Of a stretch of DNA of 64,000 bases, positions 33,214 to 42,813 are shown piece after piece. Positions within the stretch are counted from its first letter, which is position 1. The number at the start of each line of letters is the position of its first letter. Made by a program: the position numbers and the translations under genes. The notes beneath the pieces were generated by a model. That model did not search any database. It was not told the DNA's origin and saw only the letters and a list, made by a program, of their open reading frames with translations. Source of the stretch: CBDANO01 sp965197665 (lineage in GTDB: Bacteria; Chloroflexota; Dehalococcoidia; Lucifugimonadales; UBA3495); assembly GCA_965197665.1 (NCBI GenBank), contig CBDANO010000005.1, positions 186,001-250,000 on the forward strand, written 5' to 3'.

Positions 33214-33567
33214 TCAGTCAACCAGCACGCGCTGGAAGCTGGTCTTGGGAAAGACCGCCAGCAGCGCCGCCGACTCCGGCGACCGGTTGACGAAGCCGTG
33301 TTTGACCCCGGCGGGCGCCAGCACGGTATCCCCGACGCTCACCGTAACCACCTCGTCCCCCAAAATCGCTTCAAGGCTGCCTTCGACGATTATCATAGCC
33401 TCTTCGGAGTCCGGGTGAACGTGGGTGTTGATGACTTTGCCGGGGCCGACGTTCAAATGCCCGACGAACAGGGATTCGGCGCCTTGGTTCGAGTCCACCA
33501 GGACCTTGCGATCAACGCCGGAAAAGGCGTCCTCGACGGGCGCGGCTGCATAGTGAATGATTGGCAT
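33214..33567 (-). CDS. Cupin-domain protein
   Basis: 117-residue single cupin. The two motifs are clear: INTHVHPDSEEAMIIVEGSLEAI (metal-ligand His, His, Glu) and DTVLAPAGVKHGFVN (last metal-ligand His). A mononuclear metal site is therefore likely intact. The ATG at 33567 begins the typical family N-terminus; 13 upstream codons are open but not family-like. It lies 54 nt upstream of nothing on its own strand and follows the LLM oxidoreductase by 15 nt, so both may be one unit. Substrate or binding partner unknown. Confidence 0.88.
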   Translation of the reverse strand: MPIIHYAAAPVEDAFSGVDRKVLVDSNQGAESLFVGHLNVGPGKVINTHVHPDSEEAMIIVEGSLEAILGDEVVTVSVGDTVLAPAGVKHGFVNRSPESAALLAVFPKTSFQRVLVD

Positions 33568-33621
33568 AGTCCTAATTCCTATCGAAGGATAAGAATAAGG
33601 GCGCAAAGGGGGTTGGATGGC

Positions 33622-34521
33622 CTACCCCGGCACCTCCGGCTTGACCTCCGAAATGAAACGCTCCATGGTCTTGAACTTATCGGCAAAGGACTCGCCGGAG
33701 ATTTCCAGAATAACATAGTCCACTCCCGCCCGGGAGTAGTCGAGAAGGTCGGCAACCACGTCCGCTACAGCCCCGTGCAGCGGAGGCCGACGGTCTGGGG
33801 GCGCGGCCCCGGTGAAGTTGACCGTCCCGCGGAAAGAGATTCCGGGAGGGCTGCTCCGTCCCGTGGACTGGGAAAGCCTCCGCAAATATTCCGCGTGTTT
33901 GGTTAGCTCCTGAGGTCCCATCTGGGTGGGATGCCAATAGTCACCCAGTTCCACGGCCCGCCGCGCGGCCCGGCGGCTCCTGCCCCCGATCCAGATGGGC
34001 GGGTGAGGGTCCTGTACCGGCATGGGAGAAAAGGTCACCTCGGAGACCTGAAAGTGGCTGCCCTGAAAAGTGGGAGTGGGACTGGTCCACAGCGCTTTGA
34101 GCAACCTGATGTACTCATCGCTCAACGGGCCACGGTTGGCAAAGGGGGCGTTGAGGACCTCAAATTCCCCCTCCATCCAGCCTACGCCGGCGCCGAATAT
34201 GACCCGGCCCTGGGACAGCACGTCGGCCGTGGCGATCATCTTCGCTAGGACCACCGGGTTCCGGTAAGGGAGGATGATGACGCTGGTCCCCAGGCTTACC
34301 CTGCTGGTTACGGCGCCCAAGTGGGCCAACAGGGATAAGGGCTCCAGCATGTCATGGCGGTAAACGATGTCCGGACGGTCGGGTATTACGTGGGGCACAA
34401 TGATGTGATCGGTGACCCAGACCGAGTCGAAGCCCATTTCCTCCGCTTTGACTGCCATCTCGGTCAAGCCTTGGGCGTCGATGGGTCTGCCGTAGTGGGG
34501 TATGCACACTCCATACTTCAT
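33622..34521 (-). CDS. LLM-class F420-type oxidoreductase
   Basis: 299-residue luciferase-like enzyme, third in the window. The order of landmarks, AEEMGFDSVWVTDHIIVPHV, VSLGTSVIILPYRNPVVLAK, VIFGAGVGWMEGEFEVL and PPIWIGGRSRRAARRA, resembles the F420-dependent group annotated as probable F420-dependent oxidoreductases. A purine-rich AGGAG is about 10 nt before the ATG. It reads into the cupin gene. No F420 biosynthesis genes are in the window, so cofactor use is inference. The 237 nt upstream toward rtcB show no gene. Confidence 0.9.
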   Translation of the reverse strand: MKYGVCIPHYGRPIDAQGLTEMAVKAEEMGFDSVWVTDHIIVPHVIPDRPDIVYRHDMLEPLSLLAHLGAVTSRVSLGTSVIILPYRNPVVLAKMIATADVLSQGRVIFGAGVGWMEGEFEVLNAPFANRGPLSDEYIRLLKALWTSPTPTFQGSHFQVSEVTFSPMPVQDPHPPIWIGGRSRRAARRAVELGDYWHPTQMGPQELTKHAEYLRRLSQSTGRSSPPGISFRGTVNFTGAAPPDRRPPLHGAVADVVADLLDYSRAGVDYVILEISGESFADKFKTMERFISEVKPEVPG

Positions 34522-34758
34522 TGCCCGGGCATCTCCTGTTCCTTCTTATTTTTTCGAGCCGGCGCGGAGGCGGCGAGAGCAATCCTACACCAAGGTATAG
34601 AGGATTGTCAGCCGTGGGCGGGGCCATTCGAGGTCTTTGGATTTTTCGCGTCATTCGCGTATGCGGGCTAGGAGGGATGGAGGTCGAGGACTGAGGGCCT
34701 GCCGGTCCAAGGAAAGAGGGCCTTTCAACCCTGGCTCGGGGGGCTTGGATTTTGAATG

Positions 34759-36216
34759 TTAGCCTTTAATCACTCCCAGGGGGCGAAGACGGACCACGGG
34801 GCGGGCCAAGCCGGCTTCATCGGCGACGCGCATCACGTCCGCCACGTCCTTGTAAGCTATGGGGGCTTCTTCGGCCAGGGAGGCCCAGTTGTGGCCGATG
34901 GCGACAACGCCTTGGTCGGCCAGTTCTTGTTGAATGTCCCGGCCTTCAAGCCGCTTTTTAGCTTGGTTGCGGCTCAACGCTCGGCCCGCGCCGTGGCAAG
35001 TGGAGCCGAATGATAGTTCCATGGCCTTGGGGCTGGCCACGGCTACGAAGGAGTAGCGGCCCATGTCTCCCGGTATCAGGACGGGTTGGCCGATGCCCCG
35101 GTACCGCTCCGGCGTGTCCGGATGGCCCGGCGGGAACGCCTTGGCGGCGCCCTTGCGGTGAACGCACAACGAAGCGGGACGCCCGTCCACGCTATGCTCT
35201 TCGATCTTGGCCATGTTGTGGCTGAGGTCGTAGACTTGGCCCATGCCGAGTCCAGTCCAAGAAAGGCCGAACACCTCCTCGAAGGCCAGCCTGGTCCAAT
35301 GGGCCAAGACCTGGCGGTTGGCCCAAGCAAAATTCGCGGCGGCCCTCATGGCCGCCAAATAGGCTTGGCCTTCAGGCGACTTTACCGGCACCGCCGCCAA
35401 CTGCCGGTCCGGGAGCTGAATATCGTACCGGGTTGCGGCGGCCTCTACGACCTTCAAGGCGTCGGTGCAGACCTGATGTCCCAAGCCCCGGGACCCGCAG
35501 TGGATGAGCACGGTGACTTGACCGCGCTCACGTATTCCCATGGCCCGGGCCGCCGCCGGGTCGAGGATTTCCGCCGCCGTTTGCACTTCCAGAAAGTGAT
35601 TGCCGGAACCGACGGTGCCCAATTGGGGCGCGCCGCGCTTCTTGGGCTTTTCGCCGACGGCTTCAGGATCAGCGCCGTCGATGCGCCCACACTCCTCCGT
35701 TACTTCCAAATCGTCGGGTTCTCCGTACCCCTGTTCCACCACCCAGCGGGCCCCCTCGCTGAGGACACGGTCGATGTCTTTACGGTCCAGACGGATGCGC
35801 CCGCCGCCAGCCAACCCGGTGGGCACGCGGCGATTCAGGGTGCCCATCAGTTCCTTGAGGCGGGGCCGTACGTCGGACTCGGTAAGGTCGGTTCGCAGCA
35901 ACCGGACACCGCAGTTGATGTCGAACCCCACGCCCCCGGGAGAGACGACGCCGTCTTCTTCTACATTGGTGGCGGCCACGCCGCCGATAGGAAAGCCGTA
36001 GCCCCAGTGTATGTCGGGCATTGCCAGCGACTGCCCCACGATACCCGGTAGGAAGGCCACGTTTGCCACCTGCTCCAAGGCTTGGTCCCGGCTGATCATT
36101 TCGAGGAGCGTGTCGTCGGCGAACACCCTTCCCGGGACCCGCATTCCTTCTTTATACGATTGAGGAAGCATCCAGGAGCAGTTATCCGACTTTTCGAGTA
36201 CTTCGGTCCATTCCAT
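34759..36216 (-). CDS. rtcB: RNA-splicing ligase RtcB
   Basis: 485-residue RtcB, which joins RNA 2',3'-cyclic phosphate or 3'-phosphate ends to 5'-OH ends using GTP and Mn. Visible sites: GVGFDINCGVRLLRTDL with the metal-binding Asp and Cys; GSGNHFLEVQ; HCGSRGLGHQV; and FGSTCHGAGRALSRNQAKK, which carries the guanylylated His. Two intein-free continuous halves, family-length. It begins 21 nt after the archease stop, giving the common archease-rtcB pair; archease speeds multiple turnover of RtcB. It implies tRNA splicing or RNA repair capacity. Confidence 0.97.
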   Translation of the reverse strand: MEWTEVLEKSDNCSWMLPQSYKEGMRVPGRVFADDTLLEMISRDQALEQVANVAFLPGIVGQSLAMPDIHWGYGFPIGGVAATNVEEDGVVSPGGVGFDINCGVRLLRTDLTESDVRPRLKELMGTLNRRVPTGLAGGGRIRLDRKDIDRVLSEGARWVVEQGYGEPDDLEVTEECGRIDGADPEAVGEKPKKRGAPQLGTVGSGNHFLEVQTAAEILDPAAARAMGIRERGQVTVLIHCGSRGLGHQVCTDALKVVEAAATRYDIQLPDRQLAAVPVKSPEGQAYLAAMRAAANFAWANRQVLAHWTRLAFEEVFGLSWTGLGMGQVYDLSHNMAKIEEHSVDGRPASLCVHRKGAAKAFPPGHPDTPERYRGIGQPVLIPGDMGRYSFVAVASPKAMELSFGSTCHGAGRALSRNQAKKRLEGRDIQQELADQGVVAIGHNWASLAEEAPIAYKDVADVMRVADEAGLARPVVRLRPLGVIKG

Positions 36217-36237
36217 GAGCCACCCGCCACCCTAGTC

Positions 36238-36654
36238 CTATACGTCTAGTATAACGCTCACACGCCACTGCCGGTCATATATCACGGACAGTTGATGGTA
36301 GGTCGCCGCCTTTATGACGGTCAAGATTCGGTGGTTGTCCGGGTCCAGGTTTTCGCCGACGCAGTGGGCGTCGAGCCGGGTATTCCCACAGCTCATTGAT
36401 ACCCGGCACTCCCTCACCAGAAATCCGGTGGTCTCGTACAGGTAGAGAAGCTCGTTGAGCCAGTCTACCGCCAGCGCCTCTTGGTCTCTTGAAGCCACTG
36501 ATACGGTCCGGGCGCAGTTGGGGGCAACCGTATCGGGGTCGACGATCAAGCTAAACATCCCGGCCGCCAGCCAAGACATGGCCTCCCCCAGGGTGTCCCC
36601 AAAGGCGGAGACACCAACGTCGGCAGTGTGCTCCAGAAGGGTAAAACCACCCAC
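36238..36654 (-). CDS. Archease
   Basis: 138-residue archease, cofactor of the RNA ligase RtcB. LLEHTADVGVSAFGDTLGEAM carries the metal-binding Asp region, and DWLNELLYLYETTGFLV is the second family block; the C-terminus YHQLSVIYDRQWRVSVILDV ends with the typical acidic Asp-Val. GTG 36654 is the likely start: GGAGG lies 5 nt upstream and the family N-terminus begins there, whereas the open frame further upstream encodes about 77 low-complexity Arg/Pro-rich residues. Operon with rtcB, 21-nt gap. Confidence 0.93.
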   Translation of the reverse strand: MGGFTLLEHTADVGVSAFGDTLGEAMSWLAAGMFSLIVDPDTVAPNCARTVSVASRDQEALAVDWLNELLYLYETTGFLVRECRVSMSCGNTRLDAHCVGENLDPDNHRILTVIKAATYHQLSVIYDRQWRVSVILDV

Positions 36655-36820
36655 CGGGGCCTCCGGATGTCCGATTGGCCTATGGGACCCAGCGTTCCCA
36701 GGACTGCGGGTGGCTGGGCCTGGGGCCGGACTTGATCTTCGTCGTCGTGACGGGGCCCATCCTCCGGGTCTTTGGATGGTTGGCGTCTGTGGACTTGCGG
36801 GCGCCGCCATCCTTGCAAAT

Positions 36821-37738
36821 TCAGAGTGAATCGCCCGTATTCGACGCAAGAAACGGAGGGTATTGCTCCAGCCACCAGCGGGCAATGTCGGCGCGGCGGG
36901 CGAACCACACTCCCGGGAAGCTGCCGGCGTACTGGAGGAACCGTTCCACCGCCTTGGACCGGGCCGGCCTTCCGGCGATGCGGCAATGGAGGCCTACAGA
37001 CATCATCTTGGGATGGGTACGCCCCTCTTCGTACAAGCAATCGAAGGTATCTTTCAAGTACTCGTAGAAATCATTGGTGCTGACCAACCCGCCCCTCCAG
37101 AACCTGGCGTCGTTGGTCTCCAAGCTGTAGGGGACCACCAGCCACTGCTTGCCGTTTACGGGGACATAGTAGGGAAGGTCGTCGTTCAGGCCGCCGCTGT
37201 CATAGATGAAACCGCCCTCTTCAACCACCAGCCGGCGAGTATTCACGCTGGGGCCGTACCTGGTAAACCAACCCACGGGCCGCTCCCCGGTGGTCTCGGT
37301 CAAAGAGGCCACGGCCTTTTGTATGGCCCGGCGCTCGGCCTCTTGGTCCAACAAATGATATTCTTCCCAGCGGTAGCCGTGCCCGCACACCTCGTGGCCC
37401 CGGCGCACGATCTCCTTAGCAACTTCCCTATTACGTTCTAGGGCTAGGGCGCAGCAGAAGAAGGTCGAGTCCACGCCGTATTTGCCCAGCAAGTCCAGCA
37501 GGCGCCAAACCCCCACCCGGCTGCCGTACTCGAAGAAAGACTCGTTGAACAGATCGCGCTGACCGGGCGGCACGGGAGACGGCACTTCGCCGTTGGCTTC
37601 GTGGTGAGAGTCGCCGTCCAGCAGGGAGTACTCCGAGCCTTCCTCGTAGTTGACAACCATTGAGACCGCGATTCTAGCGCCGCCGGGCCAACGCACCTGC
37701 GGCAAGTCGCGGCCATAACCCACCAGGTCTCGCTCCAT
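36821..37738 (-). CDS. Polysaccharide deacetylase-family protein (PuuE-like)
   Basis: 305-residue NodB-homology barrel. VSMVVNYEEGSEYSLLDGD at residues 26-44, GHEVCGHGYRWEEYHLL with the metal-type His pair, and RPVGWFTRYGPSVNTRRL are close to the PuuE/allantoinase-like subgroup, which acts on small molecules rather than chitin. The first metal Asp of classical deacetylases is replaced by an Asn-Tyr-Glu-Glu stretch, as in that subgroup. ATG 37738 has GGAGGAG 8 nt upstream. No signal peptide, so cytoplasmic. Reaction unknown. Confidence 0.85.
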   Translation of the reverse strand: MERDLVGYGRDLPQVRWPGGARIAVSMVVNYEEGSEYSLLDGDSHHEANGEVPSPVPPGQRDLFNESFFEYGSRVGVWRLLDLLGKYGVDSTFFCCALALERNREVAKEIVRRGHEVCGHGYRWEEYHLLDQEAERRAIQKAVASLTETTGERPVGWFTRYGPSVNTRRLVVEEGGFIYDSGGLNDDLPYYVPVNGKQWLVVPYSLETNDARFWRGGLVSTNDFYEYLKDTFDCLYEEGRTHPKMMSVGLHCRIAGRPARSKAVERFLQYAGSFPGVWFARRADIARWWLEQYPPFLASNTGDSL

Positions 37739-37891
37739 TGTTTTGCCTCCTCCATAACAGTAGATGTTGTAAATCAACCCCGCCGGCGGGAGCGGTGTAG
37801 GCCCGAACGGGAAGGGGCGCCATTATATCCTGATACGGGAGCAGGGAAAAGAATTGTGCCGGAATTGGTTGGGCCGCCGGCCGGGTCGGCC

Positions 37892-37940
37892 CCGGCTTTC
37901 GTCAGGCCGGTGAGTGGCCCACCGGCCTGACGAAAGCCGG
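37892..37940. promoter_or_regulatory. Perfect 21-bp hairpin/palindrome between divergent genes
   Basis: Positions 37892-37912 are the exact reverse complement of 37920-37940, with a 7-nt loop. It lies between the divergent polysaccharide deacetylase-like and S9 peptidase genes, so it cannot be a terminator for either; a dimeric-regulator operator, REP-type repeat or leader structure are options. TTAGAAT just downstream (about 37949) could be a -10 box for the peptidase. Confidence 0.7.
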
Positions 37941-38029
37941 CGCTGTGTTAGAATCAACGGGCCCCGGAGCCTGGCGGTAACGCCTAGCCCATTCGCTCCC
38001 GCCCGGGAGACCCCACTAGGAGGGCCCCA

Positions 38030-39988
38030 ATGAGTCGACCGATTTCGCCGGACGTTGCTTATCAGCTGCGCTCGGTCGGCGACCCTACCCTGTCGCCCGA
38101 CGGGGCCAACCTGGCCTACACCCTGTCTTGGTTTGAACAAGAAGGGCTGGAGAGCTACTCCCGGATCATGATGATGGAGTTGGCAACGGGGCAGGCGAGG
38201 GAGTATACCCAAGGTAAGAACGACTCCGCGCCCAGGTTTGCTCCCACGGGGCGGGAGTTGGCGTTTCTGCGGCGGGACGATGAAGGAAGGCGCCAGGTTT
38301 GGGTGATTGGGTCCGGCGGCGAGGCCCGGCGCGTGACTTCGATGCCGAGGGGCATCCAAGACTTCGCTTGGCGCCCCGACGGGCAAAAGCTGGTTGTTTG
38401 CGCTGACGTGGACCCGGAGTCCTCACCCGGGGAGGCGCAGCCCAAGGGGCCTCAGGCGCGTGTCGTGCGCCGCATCCGGTACCGGTACGACAGCCTGGGT
38501 TGGCGCGGCGACGCTCATTATCATCTTTTCGTGGTGAGCCTGGACGACGGCCCGGAGCAGCAAATAACGGACGGGGACTGGGACGACGTCGCCCCGGCAT
38601 GGAGTCCCGACGGGTCCCGCGTCGCGTTTATTTCCGGCCGCCGGGAGGACAGGGACCAGCGGGCCCTCACGGAAGCCTACGTTGTGTCGGCGGACGGAGG
38701 CGCGGTTGAGAATTGGTCCGAGGGTCTGTTCGACGTTGGGGCCTTATGCTGGTCCCACGACGGAAACAAATTACTGGCCGCCGGGTCCGACATGCCGGAG
38801 GGGATGGCTTATTGGCAGTCCCGACTCTACGTTCTGGAGAGGGGACAGCCGCCCCGGCCCATCACCGACGATTCAGTCCGCCCCTGTCTGCCCTTCCCGG
38901 CGGTAATCCGCGGTCCGGAGGTCCGCTGCACGCCGGACGGCCGCGTCCTATTCCTTGGTGACACCAAAGGGGAAACCTACTTGCTTCAGGCGGCGGAATC
39001 AGGGGGCCGCTCCCGGCCTCTGGGAGGGGGAGGCTGGCAGAGCACCAACTTGAGCGTCGATGCCGGCGCCAAGGTTGCCGTGGTGCAGTCCAGCTACCCC
39101 GCCTCTCCTGGGGAGTTGCACTACTTGGACTTGGTTTCGACAGCCTGCGAGCAACTGACCCACGTCAACCGGGAGTATTTGGAAGAACATCCGCCGGCTC
39201 GGATGGAAAAGTTCTTCGTCGAAAGAAAAGGGATGCAGATAGAGTGCCGGCTTTGGCTGCCGCCCGATTTCGACCGGGACAGCGTTTATCCCCTGGCGCT
39301 GGATATTCACGGAGGCCCAAACGGGGCGTTCTATGACTCCTTCAACGCGACTCAGCAAATGTTGGCCACCGCCGGTTACTTGGTGCTGGCGGTAAATCCC
39401 CGGGGGTCGTCCACCTATGGGAAGGAGTTCATGATGGCGGTGCTTGGGGATTGGGGCGGGGAGGACTACCAGGACCTCATGGCGGCGGTGGACGAAGCGG
39501 CGGCTAGGCCCTACGTGGACGAAAACAGACTCGGCGTACATGGGTACAGCTACGGCGGCTTCATGGCAAGTTGGATCGTGGGGCATACCGACCGCTTCAA
39601 GGCGGCGGTCGTGGGGGCGCCCTGCATCGACCTTTACAGCATGTACGGCACGTCCGACATTGGGGTCAGCTTCGGCGAGGCCCAGTGGGGAGGTACGCCG
39701 TTGGGCGCCGCCGAGCAGCTATTAAAGCATTCGCCGATCACTTACGCCGGCAATGTCGACACGCCGGTGCTGCTCATGCACGGAGAGGCGGACATGCGCT
39801 GCCCCATCGCCCAGAGCGAGGAATACTTCGTGGCCCTAAAGCGGCTGGGAAAAGAGGTGGAGTTCGTCCGCTTCCCGGAGAGCACTCACCTCTTCCCCCG
39901 GATGGGGCATCCCAAGATGCGGGAGGAGTACCTGGCCCGGACTCTCGGGTGGTTCGAGCGGTGGCTTGCGCCGGTTGTCGAGCCGTAA
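38030..39988 (+). CDS. S9-family prolyl oligopeptidase-like serine peptidase
   Basis: 652-residue peptidase: an N-terminal seven-bladed TolB/WD40-like propeller (to about residue 390) that filters substrates, then an alpha/beta-hydrolase catalytic domain. The nucleophile elbow is GYSYGGFMAS, the acid lies in LLMHGEADMRCPIAQ, and the catalytic His is in FPESTHLFPRMGHP. Closest in layout to acylaminoacyl-peptidase/dipeptidyl peptidases. AGGAGG is 6 nt before the ATG. No signal peptide, so cytoplasmic. It ends 15 nt from the converging portal gene. Confidence 0.95.
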   Translation: MSRPISPDVAYQLRSVGDPTLSPDGANLAYTLSWFEQEGLESYSRIMMMELATGQAREYTQGKNDSAPRFAPTGRELAFLRRDDEGRRQVWVIGSGGEARRVTSMPRGIQDFAWRPDGQKLVVCADVDPESSPGEAQPKGPQARVVRRIRYRYDSLGWRGDAHYHLFVVSLDDGPEQQITDGDWDDVAPAWSPDGSRVAFISGRREDRDQRALTEAYVVSADGGAVENWSEGLFDVGALCWSHDGNKLLAAGSDMPEGMAYWQSRLYVLERGQPPRPITDDSVRPCLPFPAVIRGPEVRCTPDGRVLFLGDTKGETYLLQAAESGGRSRPLGGGGWQSTNLSVDAGAKVAVVQSSYPASPGELHYLDLVSTACEQLTHVNREYLEEHPPARMEKFFVERKGMQIECRLWLPPDFDRDSVYPLALDIHGGPNGAFYDSFNATQQMLATAGYLVLAVNPRGSSTYGKEFMMAVLGDWGGEDYQDLMAAVDEAAARPYVDENRLGVHGYSYGGFMASWIVGHTDRFKAAVVGAPCIDLYSMYGTSDIGVSFGEAQWGGTPLGAAEQLLKHSPITYAGNVDTPVLLMHGEADMRCPIAQSEEYFVALKRLGKEVEFVRFPESTHLFPRMGHPKMREEYLARTLGWFERWLAPVVEP

Positions 39989-40003
39989 TCCTTCGACGCG
40001 CCG

Positions 40004-41335
40004 CTACTCGGACCGGCCGGTACCGCGGCTCCTCGACGCCTTGGCCCAAGTATCGCCCCATGACACGTCGGGCAGGTTGCGGGAGCGGCGCACCTCGTTG
40101 ATGGTCAGCACGCCCCGGTCCAATAGCTGGGCCTCTCGGCTGACCCGGGCGTTCTCGTCCTCCCGCAGGACCTCGATGCCGGCGGTGTCGAACCGGACCG
40201 TCAAGTCGGGGTAGCCCAGCTTGGGCAGAAGCATACGGTTCAACTGCTCTTCCAGGTAGGCCATCTCAGGCAAGATAGTGTTTCGCCAGAACATTCTTTC
40301 GGCGGCGTTGACGTTGGAAAAAGTAGCCCGCTCCAAGTCGGACAATAACGGTTTGGGCACGCCGAAGGCCCTGCTCACCTCCTCCAGGCTCCAGCGAAGT
40401 CCTCGGATGAAGTCCATGTCCCGTTGGTTAAACCCCAGGGTTTTTATGTCCTGGACAAAGTTGGCGATGGCCGGACGGCGGGCGTTGGCCGGGCCGCGGT
40501 GGCGGGCTTCCCAACGGTTATAGAACTCCTCGATCTCTTTGTCGGTCATCGTCTCGGCGGTAAGGAGCAGGAAGTCGGGCTGAGCCGAGTTGCGGAGGAA
40601 GTTGCGATTGAACCGCAGGCCGTCCTTTCCCATGTCGGCCGCCAAGCGGACCGGGGCCATCGGCGATAGCCCGCCGAACTCCTCGAGAGGATTGAAGTAC
40701 CGCAGCCATAGAACCTCGTCGGCGGTGTAGGCCACCGGACCGTTACGGCCCATGTACAGGAACCCGCGGATGTATTGGCGGCTGTCGGGCACGACGCTGA
40801 CCCAGTCGGGGCGCAAGGGCCATATCTCCCGGCGCCCGTCTTGGTCCCGTTCCAACGCCCAATAGGATGAACCCCAGAGGCTCAAATAGATTTCAGTAGC
40901 CCGCCACAGGTCGCCCCTGGTATACCAGGGATTGACCCGGTCCAACAGTTGTTTGGCCGGATGGCCGGCGGCAACGGGACTCAGGGTACCGTCGGAGGAA
41001 CGGCGGTACAACCCCAACTCAGGACGGCTAAGGGCGTCCGCTCTTAACTTGACCGCCGAGTATACGGGGACGGAGGTAGCGTAGTATTCACCGTATTCTG
41101 TCCTGGCCCAGCCCAGGCTTGAGCCGCCGATTCCTTGAAACCAGTCCAGGTCGACGGCTGAGGCGCGATTGGCCCGCCGCCGCGTTTGGGCAGCCGGTTC
41201 TTTCGGGGGCGCGGGCAGCCACCGCTTCAGGACTGTTCCCCAGTTGAGGGCGGGGGCCACGGTCCTTGTTACCCGTTTCACGATGTTGGATAGCCTTATC
41301 ATCGGCAGCGCGCCGACCGGAGTAGAGTCGTCCAT
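40004..41335 (-). CDS. Phage portal protein (HK97 family)
   Basis: 443-residue portal protein, the dodecameric DNA gateway of tailed-phage capsids. The block DADALSRPELGLYRRSSDG, the segment NPWYTRGDLWRATEIYLSLWGSSYW, WLRYFNPLEEFGGLSPM and the C-terminal GVPKPLLSDLERATFSNVNAAER are the portal family core, and VLTINEVRRSRNLP near the end is typical. GAGGTGA lies 6 nt before the ATG. The gene lies directly downstream of the terminase on the same strand, in the usual head-module order; no tail genes are near, and the protease and capsid genes are 21 kb away on the other strand. Confidence 0.93.
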   Translation of the reverse strand: MDDSTPVGALPMIRLSNIVKRVTRTVAPALNWGTVLKRWLPAPPKEPAAQTRRRANRASAVDLDWFQGIGGSSLGWARTEYGEYYATSVPVYSAVKLRADALSRPELGLYRRSSDGTLSPVAAGHPAKQLLDRVNPWYTRGDLWRATEIYLSLWGSSYWALERDQDGRREIWPLRPDWVSVVPDSRQYIRGFLYMGRNGPVAYTADEVLWLRYFNPLEEFGGLSPMAPVRLAADMGKDGLRFNRNFLRNSAQPDFLLLTAETMTDKEIEEFYNRWEARHRGPANARRPAIANFVQDIKTLGFNQRDMDFIRGLRWSLEEVSRAFGVPKPLLSDLERATFSNVNAAERMFWRNTILPEMAYLEEQLNRMLLPKLGYPDLTVRFDTAGIEVLREDENARVSREAQLLDRGVLTINEVRRSRNLPDVSWGDTWAKASRSRGTGRSE

Positions 41336-41454
41336 AACGCTTCACCTCTTTGCGGGTGGAACTGTGGGTACAACGGGTCCAGTAGAGAGTAGGACCGGAC
41401 CGAGAGACCGGTTGGGCGAGGAAACCGGAGTCCAGCTAAAGCTTGGTCCAACCA

Positions 41455-42807
41455 TCAAGTCCACAGCTTGGGTCTTCCGGCCGGCTCCAGGAAAGCCAAC
41501 ATCAAGGCATCCGCTTTATCCGGGGAAGGCAGCCCCCTTTGGCGTATGGATACTTTGCTTTCGATCAGCACTCGGCCATGATTGTCGAAGCTATAGCGCA
41601 GCGCCGCCAACTCCCCCATTAGCTGGTTGTCGGCAGGAATGTCGATCTTGCCGGCGGAGAACAACTCCCTGAGACGCCAGTAACCTTCGGCCCGCAAGTT
41701 GACGAAGAGATTGTCTTGCCGGGCGCGGCGGGCCACGTTTATGCCGCGCACCGGGTGCCCTTGCTCCTTCAAGCGGTCGACGACTCCCGCCCCGACGCCG
41801 ATCTCGTCGACGCAAATCAAGTCCGGGTACGAATCCCGGATGGCGGCGTTGACCCAGCCCGCGACCTGCATGGTGTCCATCCCACGGAGGGTCTTGATTT
41901 CTTCGACAGTGTTGCCCCGGCGGCGCAGGATGACGCTGCGGTCCGAGCCGAATCGAGCAACGTCCACCGCCAACACCACTTCAGCATGGGAAGCGTCCGC
42001 GTCTTCTTCAGCGTCGCCTGATTTCTGCCGGCCCGCCGCGGACTCAATTTCCGACAACCGGATCAGGGTATTCTCAGCTTGGTCCGGGAATTCCCCCAGC
42101 ACTCTGGCCCGGTAGATAGGATTGTCTTCACCCCAAGTCTGCTTTCTTTCCTCCACCCACTTGGCCGAAGTCAGTCCCGGAATGACCACGCTGTTTGCTT
42201 CGACGTTTGGGCTGTCCAAGGCGGAGATGGTAAGCGTGTAATAGAGGTGGCGCTCCTGGTGGAACGCTCGATGGAAAGCCCCGGATACGGTGGTGGGATT
42301 GCCGATGAGGAGCAGCAGGGGCTCCGCCGAGGTCATTACGGCCTCTATCGCCTCGTATATCTCCTCGCTTACACCTTCGGCTTCGTCCACCACGATGAAC
42401 ATGTTCGGGCTGTGGAACCCCTGGAAATCGTCGGCGGATTCGGCGGACAGGCCCATGGCGTAACGGTCTTCCGCCAGCTCCCAACGGGTGTTCAGCATCG
42501 TGCCTCCCAACCGGTCGCGAGCGGGGCGGTAGAGACGGCGGACCTGGCGCCACAGGATGTGACGGACTTGGCGAAAGGTGGGGGCGGTGCTGAGCACTAT
42601 GGCCGGGTCGTGGCAATGAAGGAACCAGAGCACTGCCGCCGCGGCGCAGAAGCCCTTGCCCAGTCCATTACCCGACTTCACCGCCACCCGTCGATGGGCC
42701 AGCAGGGCGGAGAGCACTTCCTCTTGTTTGCTCCAGAGTTTTACTTGGAGCACGTCCGAGGCGAAGTCCAGGGGCGGAAGGAGGGTAGCGGCCGGCGTTT
42801 CGGGCAT
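41455..42807 (-). CDS. Phage terminase large subunit
   Basis: 450-residue packaging motor. N-terminal ATPase: Walker A VKSGNGLGKG near residue 43 and Walker B MFIVVDEAEG, with a GNPTTVSGAFHRAFH coupling block. C-terminal RNase H-like nuclease: VVLAVDVARFGSDRSVI with the first Asp, LICVDEIGVGAGVVDRL with the second, and SPDKADALMLAF near the end with the third. All nuclease acids appear kept. No recognisable small terminase subunit is adjacent. A 119-nt gap separates it from the portal gene. Confidence 0.93.
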   Translation of the reverse strand: MPETPAATLLPPLDFASDVLQVKLWSKQEEVLSALLAHRRVAVKSGNGLGKGFCAAAAVLWFLHCHDPAIVLSTAPTFRQVRHILWRQVRRLYRPARDRLGGTMLNTRWELAEDRYAMGLSAESADDFQGFHSPNMFIVVDEAEGVSEEIYEAIEAVMTSAEPLLLLIGNPTTVSGAFHRAFHQERHLYYTLTISALDSPNVEANSVVIPGLTSAKWVEERKQTWGEDNPIYRARVLGEFPDQAENTLIRLSEIESAAGRQKSGDAEEDADASHAEVVLAVDVARFGSDRSVILRRRGNTVEEIKTLRGMDTMQVAGWVNAAIRDSYPDLICVDEIGVGAGVVDRLKEQGHPVRGINVARRARQDNLFVNLRAEGYWRLRELFSAGKIDIPADNQLMGELAALRYSFDNHGRVLIESKVSIRQRGLPSPDKADALMLAFLEPAGRPKLWT

Positions 42808-42813
42808 TGCCGG

